DNA from: Gavia stellata
Lineage: Eukaryota; Chordata; Aves; Gaviiformes; Gaviidae
Reading direction: 5' to 3'
NCBI RefSeq assembly: GCF_030936135.1
Contig: NC_082610.1
Span: 22,250,221-22,314,220 of the forward strand
DNA: 64,000 bases
Shown here: in pieces, positions 32,966 through 42,610 of the stretch
How the letters are laid out: the number at the start of each line of letters is the position of its first letter
Position numbering within the stretch: position 1 is the first letter of the stretch
Made by a program: the position numbers and the translations under genes
The notes under the pieces: model-generated
The model's input: only the letters and a program-made list of their open reading frames with translations
Told to the model about the DNA's origin: nothing
The model's database searches: none

Positions 32966-35900
32966 CCTGAGGAGGAGGAGGAGGAGGAGGAAGATTATGA
33001 TGAGTTCTGAGGAGAAGGATGAGGGGGAAGAAGAGGAGACAAACTCCTGTGGAGGAGGAGTAAGAGAACTCCTGAGGAGGAAGAAGAGGAGGAGGACGAG
33101 GACACCTGAGGGCATGGAGGGCTCCAGAAAAAGGGAGGAGAAGGACTCCTGAGGCGGAAGCAGAGGAGGAGGAAGAGAACGATGAGTAAGAGGATAACTC
33201 CTGAGGATGAGGAGGAGGATTTCTGAGGAGGAGGAAGAAAGGGAAACCTGAAGACAAGGACTCCAATAGAGGAGGAGGAGAATGGGGAAGACTCCATAGG
33301 AGGAGGAGGAGGACTCAAGAGGAAGAGGACTGTGGAGGAAGAGGAGGATGACAACGACTCCATAGGAGGAGAAGGACTCATGAGGAAGAGGACTCTAGAG
33401 GAGAAGGAGGAAGAGGAGAATTGCTGAGGAGGAGCAGGAGGACGAGAATGACACCTGAGGAGAAGACCTCCTATAGATGAGGTGGAGGAGGACACCATAG
33501 GAGGAGGAGGACTCATGAGGAAGGGGAAAAGAAGTCTAGAGGAGGAGGAGGAGGAAAACTCCTGAGGAGATGGAGTAGAAAGAGGAGGAGGACTCCTGAG
33601 GAGGAGAATCTAGACAAAGAAGAGTCCTGAGGAGGAGGACTCCTGAGGAGGATGACACCTATAGAGTAGAAGGAGCACTCATGAGGATGAGGAGGAGGAC
33701 TCCTGAGGAGGATAAGGCCAGCTGAGGAGGAAGAGGAGGTGGACTCCTGAGGAAGAGAAGGAGGACTCCTGAGGAGCGCTTCTCAGGAGGAACAGGACTT
33801 CTGAACACTGTAGAAGGAGGCGTCACGAGTAGTAGTTGTAGTAGTATTCCTGAAGAGGAGGACTGCTTAGGAGGAAGAGGAGGAAGACTCCTGAAGAGGA
33901 GAAGGAGTCCTCTTCTTAAGGAGGAGGTTTCCTTAGCAGGAAGAGGAGGACTCTGAGTAGGAAAAAAAGGAGGAGGACTCCTGAGGAAGAGAAAGAGAAG
34001 GAAGACTCCTGAAGAGGAGTACTCCTGAGGAGGACGAGGACTCCTGAAGAGGAGAATTCTGTACAAGGAGTCCTGAGTAGGAGAAGGAGGAGGATTCCTG
34101 AGGAGGAGGAATAAGAAGAGAACGATGAGGAAGAGGATAACTCCTGAGGAGGAGGAGGAGGACTCCCGAGAAGGACAATCTAGAAAAGGAGGAGTCCTGA
34201 GTAGGAGCAGGAGGAAGGCTCCTGAGGAGGCCGACTTCTATTGAGTAGAAGAAGAACTCATGAGGACAAGGGGGAGGACTGCCGAGGAGGATAATGCCTC
34301 CTGAGGAGGAGGAGGAGGGGAATTCCTTAGCAGGAAGATGTAAACACCTGAGGCAGAGGTGAAGGACGACTTCAGAGGAGGAGGCAGCAGAGGACTCCTG
34401 AGGAGGAGTACTCCTGAGGAAGAGCAGGACTCCTGAGGAGGAGAACTCTGTAGAAGTAGGCATCCTGTGTAGGAGGAGGAGTCCTGAGGAGGAGGAGTCC
34501 TGAGAAGGGGGAGGAGGAGAAGAAAGAGGAAGACTCCTGAGGAGGAAGAGAAGCAGAAGGACTCCTGAGGAAGTGAAGGGGGAATCCTGAGGAGAACGAA
34601 GAGATGGACTCCTGAGGAGGAAGAGGTAGAGGAGGAGGACTCCTGAATAGAAGGACTCCTCTAGGAGGAAGAGGAGGACTCCTGAAGAGGAGAACTCTGT
34701 TGAAGGAGGAGTCCTGAGGAGGAGAAGGAGGGGAACGCCTGATGAAGAGGTGTAAAACTCCTGAACAGGAAGAGAACTTCTGTGGACTCCTGAGGAGGAG
34801 GAAGAGAAGGAGGAGGACTCCTGAAGAGTAGGACTTCTGAGGAGGTGAAGGAGAACTCCTGAAGAGTACTCCTGAGGAGGACGAAGACTTCTGAAGAGGA
34901 GAATTCTGTAGAAGAAGGAATCCTGAGCAGTAGAAGGAGGATTCCTGAGGAAGAGGAAGACGACACCTTAGAAGAAGGAGGAAGAGGAGGACTCCTGAGG
35001 AGGAGAATCTAGACAAGAAGTCCTGAGTAGGAGGAGGAGGAAGGGTCCTGAGGAGGATGACTTGTATGGAGTAGAAGGAGCACGCATGAGGACGAGCGGG
35101 AGGACTCCTGAGGAGGGTAAGGTCTTCTGAGGAGGAGGAGGAGAACAACTCTTGAGGACAAAGGAGTGGACTCCTGAGGAGGAAGAGAAGGAGAAGGACT
35201 CCTAGGAGTTGGAGGATGAATCCTGAGGAGCAGAAAGAGATGGCCTCATGAGCAGGAGGACTCCTGAATAGGAGGTCTCCTGAGGAGGAGGAGGAGGAGG
35301 ACTCCTGAATAGGAGGACTCCTCAATAGGAGGGCTCCTCTAGGAGGAAAAGGAGGACTCCTGAGGAGAAGAACTCTTTTGAAGGAGTAGTCCTGAGGAGG
35401 AGGAGGAGTCCTGAGGAGGAGAAGGAGGGGAAGTCCTGATGAAGAGGTGGAAAACTCCTGAATTGGAAGAGAACTTCTGAGGAGGACATAGGAGGACTCC
35501 TGAAGAGGAGGAAGAGAAGGAGGAGGACTCCTGAAGAGGAGGACTTCTGAGTAGGTGAAGGAGGACTCCTGAAGAGGAGTTCTCCTGAGGAGGACAAGGA
35601 CTCCTGAGGAGAATTCTGTACAAGAAAGAGTCCTGAGTAGGAGTAGGAGTAGGATTCCGGATGATGAGGAGGAAGAAGACGACTCCTTAGGAGAAGAAGG
35701 AGGAAGAGGAGGAGGACTCCTGAAGAGGAGGACTCCTGAGGAGGACGAGGACTCCTGAGGAGGAGAATTCTGTACAATAAGGAGACCTGAGTAGGAGAAG
35801 GATGAGGATTCCTGAGGAGGAGGAGGAGGAGGAATAAGAAGACTCCTTAGGAGAAGAAGGAGGAAGAGGAGGAGGACCATTGAGGAGGAGGAGGAGGAGG

Positions 35901-37490
35901 AGGAAGAGAAGGACTCCTGAGGAGGAGAACCTAGACAAGGAGAAGTCCTGAGTAGGAGGAGGAGAAAAGGGTCCTGAGGAGGACGAATCATATAGAGCAG
36001 AAGGAGCACTCATGAGGACAAGCGGGAGGACTCCTGAGCAGGATAAGGTCTTCGGAGGAGGAGGAGAACTCTTGAGGAGAAAGAGGGAGTGGACACCTGA
36101 GGAGGGCGGGGAGGGGAATTCCTTAGGGGGAAGAGGTAAAGTCCAGAGGAGGAGGTGAAGGAGGACTTCTGAGGAGGAGGAGGTGGAGGAGGAAGAGGAC
36201 TCCTGAGGGGGAGGAAGATAAGGAGGAGTCCTGAGGAGGAGTACTCCTGAGGAAGAGCAGGGGTTTTGAGGAGAAGTACTCTGAAGAAGAAGGCATCCTG
36301 TGTAGGAGGAGGACTCCTGAGGAGGAGGAGGCCTGAGAAGGAGGAGGAGGAGAAGAAAGATGAGGACTCCTGAGGAAGGGAAGGAGAAGGACTCCTGAGG
36401 ATGTGAAGGAGGAATCCTGAGGAGAAGGTAGAGATGGACTCCTGAGGAGGAAGAGGTAGAGGAGGAGGACTCCTGAATAGAAGGACTCCTCTAGGAGGAA
36501 GAGGAGGACTCCTGAAGAGGAGAACTCTGTTGAAGGAGGAGTCCTGAGGAGGAGAAGGAGGGGAACGCCTGATGAAGAGGTGGAAAACTCCTGGACAGGA
36601 AGAGAACTTCTGTGGACTCCTGAGGAGGAGGAAGAGAAGGAGGAGGACTCCTGAAGAGCAGGACTTCTGAGTAGGTGAAGGAGGACTCCTGATGAGGAGT
36701 ACTCCTGAGGAGGACGAGGACTCCTGAGGAGAAGAATTCTTTAGAAGAAGGAATCCTGAGTAGGAGAAGGAGGAGGATTCCTGAGGAGGAGGAGGAGGAA
36801 GACGATGCCTTAGGAGAAGAAGGAGAAAGAGGAGGAGGACTCCTGAGGAGGAGGAGGAAGAGGAGGACTCCTGAGGAGGAGAATCTAGACAAGAAGTCCT
36901 GAGTAGGAGGAGGAGGAAGGGTCCTGAGGAGGATTACTTGTATGGAGTAGAAGGAGCACACATGAGGACGAGCGGGAGGACTCCTGAGGAGGATAAGGTC
37001 TCCTGAGGAGGACGAGAAGGAGGACTCCTGAGGACGAAGAGGAGAACTCCTAGGTGTTGAAGGATGAATCCTGAGGAGCAGAAAGAGATGGTCTCCTGAG
37101 GAGGAGGACTCTGAATAGGAGGGCTCCTCTAGGAGGAAGAGGGGGACTCCTGAAGAGGAGAACTCTGTTGAAGGAGGAGTCCTGAGGAGGAGACGGAGGG
37201 GAAGTCCTGATAAAGAAGTGGAAAACTCCTGAATGGGAAGAGAACCACTGAGGCAGGACATAGGAGGACTCCTGAGGAGGAGGACTGCTATAAAGGAGGA
37301 GGAGGAGCAGGACTCCTGAGGAGGAGGAGGAGGAGGACTCCTGAAGAGGAGGAGGAGGAAGAGGAGGACTCCTGAGCACAAGGGCTTGTGAGGAGGAGGA
37401 GGAGGAGGAGGAGGGCAAGGACTGCTGAGGAGGAGGAGAAGTGGAAGAGGAGGAGGAGGAGAGGGGGCAGGAGGCATCCTGCGGAGGGGG
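32966..37490 (+). repeat. GAGGA/CTCCTGAGG low-complexity array with higher-order repeats
   Basis: About 4.5 kb made of GGAGGACTCCTGAGGAGGA-like units, with purines strongly biased to the plus strand. Longer landmarks recur: GAATTCCTTAG at about 34,320 and 36,117, AGAACTCTGTTGAAGGAGGA at about 34,691, 36,521 and 37,160, and GTAGAAGGAGCAC at about 33,670, 35,069 and 36,949. This gives a higher-order period of about 1.8 kb with sub-blocks of about 0.65-0.95 kb. Minus-strand frames of up to 545 codons (Ser/Leu/Pro-rich) arise because CTCAGGAG has no stop in that frame. They are not considered genes. Confidence 0.95.
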
Positions 37491-37743
37491 AGGACTCTGG
37501 ATAGTCACGCCGTCGATGATGCAGTCGTTACTCAGCGCTCCTCTAGTGACGGGTGGCAGCGGCAGAGCCGCGGCAGAGGCCGTGTCTCGGTGCCGGTCCC
37601 GCTGCCGCACACGGCCCCTCCTCCCGGCGCACTTCGCTCCGTGGCGGCGGGCAGCAGCCCCGCTGCAGCGTGTCCCTGCGGGAGCCCCCGCCCCGCAGCT
37701 CCCCGCCCCTCCGCCCCGCGGCCCCGCGGCCCGGCCCGGCTCC

Positions 37744-37780
37744 GTCCCCGTCCCCGTCCCCGTCCCCGTCCCCGTCCCCC
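37744..37780 (+). repeat. (CCCCGT)n hexamer array
   Basis: About six perfect CCCCGT units lie inside the CpG island. The complementary strand has regularly spaced G4 runs. Confidence 0.9.
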
Positions 37781-37871
37781 CGCCGCCCCGTTGTCCCCCG
37801 GCCCCGCTCACCGCCGGGCCGCGCTGCCGGGGCTCCCCGCGGCGGGGGCGGAGCCGGCCTGAGCGGCGGCT

Positions 37872-37966
37872 CATGAATATTCATGATATCAATATATGAC
37901 ATTCATGATATCAATATGATATCAATATATGACATTCATGATATCAATATATAACATCAATATTCA
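37872..37966 (+). repeat. AT-rich palindromic block inside the CpG island
   Basis: It opens with the perfect 16-bp palindrome TCATGAATATTCATGA. It continues with two copies of a roughly 33-bp unit containing ATATGACATTCATGATATC. GATATC and CATGATATC recur. The ATGAATATTCAT core resembles palindromic POU-factor sites, but that is only a resemblance. Confidence 0.85.
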
Positions 37967-38000
37967 CGGGCGGGGCTGCGGCGGGGCAGGTTTTTGGTGT

Positions 38001-40200
38001 CCGTAAGGGTACGTTGTGTCCATACGGTTTGTCGGTCGGATGAACGGAGGGAAAGTTAATTTTCGCCCTTTAGTTCAAGTGTGGAAAAAAGGACACGCTT
38101 AATGCTTGCTGCTCTTTGTGGTGACGTGAATTGGGTGGTTTTAGGGTGATGAAGCAGCCTCAGAGTGGTGTTGCAGAGGGTGGGAGCTCCCGGAGCCAAG
38201 GTGCATCCATCAGAAGCCGCCATGAAGCCGGGAGGCGAGAACTGGCCCCGGGCGGGTTCTTGCCTTCTGCCTGCGGGACGGGTTTCCACAGCCCGCGGGT
38301 GCTGGGAGAAGCTGGGGGTGGGCACGGGGGTGTCCTGGGGCCCAGCGCCTTTGCAGAGCCTTGCTGCTCCTCTGGCTTCCAGGATGGAGAGAGTTCCGTT
38401 TCTGCAGTGAGCTTTTGAGTTGCACGTTTTTCAAAAGACAAAGTCTGTTTTTTCGAGTTTGAACATTCAGAAAATAATCTCCTTACATCTGCGGGCAGAG
38501 CAGAAACCTGAAGTCATTAATGTACAAGAAGTAATTGGAACGTGTTGAAAGTTTCTATGTGCTGGGAAGCTGGGAGTGCTTCTGATTGGGAAATGCGGCA
38601 GAAGCACTTGCTCTGAGACTGGAAATAACTGCAGTAATGTTGTGGCTGTTGATGGCTATAAATGCGATGTCACTAATTGCCATCGTTTTTCTCTGCAAGC
38701 TTGTACCGCCTGATGTGCTGCCAGCCTGCCGGTTGTCACCTCGCTGCTGGGTGACCGCTCCTGGGTGCTTCTCTGGGGTCCCCTGTGCACCCAGGCTTTT
38801 AAGGCAGCCTTGCTGCTGCCCCTTCCCGGTACCCAACCCCTGACCCAGCCCTCCTGAAAATAATAATCAGAATAATTGATAATGAATTACTAGCCAAGAA
38901 TTAATCGAGATTTAAACAAAATAGTTCTCTTCTTCAGAACACTTCTGTAGTTCAATTTGGCTATTTTTTCTTCACCTGGCCTTCAAGGTCCTGCTCAGTT
39001 TTGCTTTGTCCTGCATCTCTCTTTGTTTCTCATACTGATCTCATGTAGCCAGGCAGACCGGTTTCCTCCTCCTTTTCCCCCGTTTTCGCCCTCTGAATCT
39101 GTTCTGTCATCGCCTGGTCTTTGTGGAAAGACGTTTAAAAACTGCAGTTGCATGCTCCGGCCTTCCAGGAGGTGCCTGTAGCTGCAGGGATGCCGTGTGA
39201 AGCAGGTGGGACAGGCCTGGTGTCTGCTCCGGGTCGGTGTTTCCTCCCCTCTGGTGCTGCTGAAGGCAGGGTGCTGTGGACAGGCAGCTGCAGCTCGGGT
39301 TCAGAGTAGAACCGGGTCTGCGGAGGGAAGAGCTGCCGGGTCCCGCTGGGTGAGCCGCCGTGCCGGGCTGGAGCAGCACCGCAGTGCCGGCAGAGCTCTG
39401 GTCCCTGGCTGCCTCCTGCCCCGCAGCCCGGTCCCCCAGCAGCGTCCTCTCCCCTCTGCCAGCCTGCTTGCCCTGGGGTTGAGCTTGGGCTCAACCTTTT
39501 GTTCCTCATTAGTGTGTCAGGGGTTTACCGGGGGTTTTGTTTGTTTGCTTGCTTTTTATCTGCCATGCTCTGTTAAAAAAAGACTAACAAAATCCCCAAA
39601 ACCAAACCCTTACTCTCTTTGGATTTCTGGTATTGAATTAGGTAGTGTTTTATGGGCTGAACTAAAGGGAGTCTGTAGGATTTCTACCCAGGAGTGAAGT
39701 GACCAGAAAGGACTGTCCTGGTACGCTGCTGCCAGCCTTCAGTCTAGTGAAATGGCTGGTCGAGGTGTATGTTTGTTGCAAATACTCTGCTTTTTAAATA
39801 ATCAAGATTTGATCATACAGAAAGGTTAAGTTTGATTAATAAATAAAAGAATAAATACAAAGGTATAAGTTAGGATTGTTAAATTTGAAACAATAACCAT
39901 AGGAACCTCACCAGGTAGTGGCTGCTCCGTATTAAGGACCTAATTGTAGCGAGATGGGACGATGAAGAATCGAATAGAGCAGTTTTGTCTGGGTGCCGTA
40001 ACAATGCGACCTGGCCAGTGATGCTGCTTGGAAAGTTCCTTACCTTTCCCACCTTGATTCGAATATCAAGAATGCCAATCAATAAATATTAATAGAAACA
40101 ACCATTGATTATTTTAAGTATGGCTATTGATAGAACAGTATAATCCAGAGAGCGATTAATAAAAAATAAATTATATATATTCTGTATGAAGGTAACAAGG
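38001..40200. other. Unassigned DNA
   Basis: No gene recognised. A plus frame at 38,586-38,843 has a hydrophobic segment (LWLLMAINAMSLIAIVFL) long enough for one membrane span, but there is no supporting homology. From about 39,780 the sequence becomes AT-rich and merges into the LTR-like region. Confidence 0.4.
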
Positions 40201-40201
40201 T

Positions 40202-40686
40202 ATGATTGATCTGTGATTTAATCATAAACTAACTGCTGAACAATGTAGCATTGTGAAGAGGTAGGATTTGCTTGTCAAGAGAATTATAAGTTGTAGGCCT
40301 GGTCAGTAAACCGAGGAAAACTTAGGAAGATTCCAAGAATGGAATTTTGCAACCAACCTGAGCATGTGCAAAGATGGGGTTCGACTAAAGGACACCATGA
40401 GGAAGACTATGGACGACCACCAGAGGACCTTAGACGACCACCTGTGTACCTGAAGGTGCATGCGTCATGAGCATTTACATATATTAATGAGTTCTCAGAA
40501 ATTGCATGTGTATGTTAATTGTTTCTTGGAAATGTGATGAATATGTATACTTTGATTGTATATAACTTTTGTAGCAGAGAAACTAAGCACGCACACGAGG
40601 TGGAGCAATCCCCTGTGCGTCCAGTGCTGCAATAAAGAAGTGTCTGCTCACCCTCGTACATTGTGTAGGTGAGTTTTTCTATTACA
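40202..40686 (+). mobile_element. Solo-LTR-like ERV sequence
   Basis: The distal 350 bp clearly resembles the LTR at 2577-3171: the GACGACCACCAGAGG block, the ATTAATGAGTTCT and TTTCTTGGAAAT stretches, a TATA-like GTATATAAC, a shared CCCCTGTGCGTCCAG R region, and AATAAA at 40,631-40,636. It ends with ATTACA. No flanking gag or env was seen, so it is probably solo. The left edge is uncertain. Confidence 0.7.
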
Positions 40687-41672
40687 GATTTGTAACATGT
40701 TTAACAGTCACGTAACCCAAATGCATGTTAAATGTACAAGTTTTGCCCTTGTTCCTGATCTGTCTGGGAGATAATTCTCAGGAGGTCATAAATGGTATGT
40801 TCTGCTGTGCTTTAAAATAACCTGTCGCCAGAAATGTCTTCCTTAGTGCCTGCGCGGAGCAAGAACCTCCAGTAGCGAGGGCATGCTGACCCTCGGGCAG
40901 CTTCAAAGCAACGAGTACTTGTAAATAGGTTAAAAATCCAGTCCCCTGGTAGCAGCATGTCTAAGTCCACCTCACTCTCCACATTACTCAGCACTCAGTC
41001 GAAAGTTTTTGTGGGTAGGGGTGGATGAAATCAATATACTCTAGAGGCAGGTGCTAAAACTGGCCAGGCAGTTCATCTAAATAAATCAAAATTTACCTTT
41101 GAATGGAGTGGCATGCCTTTAGATGTGGGGGTGGGGTGTGTATTGCTTTTTCCTTCCTTGGTCTGAGCACAGCGCAGTGAGAGGTGTTTCCACCTGGGGG
41201 AGGGAAACTCATCCAACAGCCATCATCAGCCTCAGGGCTTGTGGTCCTTGATGGAGGCCTAAGTGCTTGGGATAGCTTTAGTTGTGTGGTGCTTCTCATT
41301 CTGCTCCCAGCTTTTCCCATTAATGTTTGCTCTTTGGTTAATTTGTCTGTACAGTGTTTAGTAAATATTCTCCATTCAGAGCTCTGAGTCCCCCTTTTTT
41401 TTTTTTTTTTTCCAAGGCAGGTAAACTACATGTGCCTTTCTTTGAAACCCCATGAATAGCTCTGGAGTTTACCTTGGGGGCAGGGAAAATAGGGACCCTT
41501 TAGAGTAGAGAAGAGAATTTAATAGGGGAAGCACTTCAGTGATATGCTGCTTGTGAGGAGGAAAGTACCTGCTTCAACTTCTTTTGGTAGCTTCTGCATT
41601 GTTTAGCAATGACTACTTAAAAGACTGACTACTTCAGCAAAAGAAGAAGAAATCACTTCTGGTTTCTGTGTC

Positions 41673-42610
41673 TTGACTGAAAGAACTAACCTGAACATAC
41701 AGAAAACTGATGTGAAGAGCCATTTTTGGTCATTACTGGGTCATCAGTGGTGGCCTTTGTATAAATTGGATGATGAGGAGAAATGGCCCTTTAATGCAAC
41801 CTTGAATTATACCTTGTTGCAATTGATGTTGGTTTTGAACGGGAGCCGGTACCGCGTTTCCCGGATGGGGGGAAGCAGGGAAACGTCCCCGCGGCCTCCC
41901 CCGGCTGGGGAGGGAGCTGGAGCCCAATAAAACCGCTGTGACGAGGCCCGAGCGTGGTGCTGCGTGGTGTGTGCCCCAACCAGCGCCCAAGGGGGCCCCT
42001 CCCGCCTCAGCGGTGCTTCTCGGAGGCAGCAGCCCCGCTGCTCAGAGTGACAGAGAAAGGGCAGACCCCGTCCTTAATTTATTTTCTCAAGATGAAACCT
42101 ATCAACCAAGCTTTAACACCTACGGATGATGATTTTGTAACGGTAATGGGAGCTACTGGCCAAAGTGAAAAGGTGTACTTTTTATAAACCTCTTAAATTT
42201 AGATTGGGAAAAGAATTGGGAATACACAAATTCTTATCTGTGCCTAACTCACCAAAACCTCTGTTGGGGTGAGACTTATTGGAACAACTAAAAGTGGAGA
42301 TAAAATTTGAGAAAGGAAAAATAGAACTTCGAGTGGGGATGACCAGCTAATTGAACTTCTGAGTCTGGCCCTCAGAGATACTCCTGTTAGCTCAGAAGTA
42401 CCTGAGGAAATCCAGAACCAAGTATATCCAGGGGTATGGGCCTCAGAAATACCAGGAAAAGCGAAAAATGCCTCCCCAGTAATGGTCAGGCTCAAACCAG
42501 GGGCGCGGCCTGTAAGAATTAAGCAATATCCCCTCAGAACTGAAGGTAGGGAAGGAATCCGACCAGTAATCAACCGATTATCAAATAGAGTAAGAACAGA
42601 GGAGGGGATA
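41673..42610 (+). pseudogene. Decayed gammaretroviral relic: gag matrix piece and protease/RT start
   Basis: About 41,716-41,835 reads HQWWPLYKLDDEEKWPFNAT followed by a leucine-rich stretch, the same matrix core found in the gag copies at the left of the window. After an unrelated GC-rich insert, a protease-like stretch begins at about 42,140 (ATGQSEKVYFL). It continues through several stops to the protease/RT junction region (VYPGVWASEIPGKAKNASPV, then an RIKQYPLR-type motif) at about 42,400-42,600. Multiple frame breaks make it inactive. Orientation is plus. Confidence 0.8.
41840..42070. other. GC-rich insert inside the retroviral relic
   Basis: It separates the gag piece from the protease piece. 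It is GC-rich with an AATAAA at about 41,927-41,932, unlike the AT-rich retroviral flanks. The origin was not recognised. It may be an unrelated LTR or a processed sequence. Confidence 0.4.

Larger units (their letters stand above)
37495..38000. promoter_or_regulatory. CpG island
   Basis: It is very GC- and CpG-rich, in sharp contrast with both sides, and typical of a vertebrate promoter. It contains a hexamer array CCCCGT repeated about six times (37,744-37,780), which is G-quadruplex-prone on the minus strand. An AT-rich block (37,872-37,966) interrupts it. No gene starting here was identified in either direction. The minus direction runs straight into the purine repeat. Confidence 0.7.

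Noticed and set aside
34372..36009. 545-codon minus-strand frame rich in Ser/Leu/Pro
   Set aside because: It is the translation of the complementary CTCCTCAGGAG repeat, which lacks stops in that frame. Several similar frames overlap it, and there is no codon bias or domain.
37050..37874. 274-codon minus-strand frame running from the CpG island into the purine repeat
   Set aside because: Openness comes from GC-rich island sequence plus stop-free repeat. No splice or homology support.
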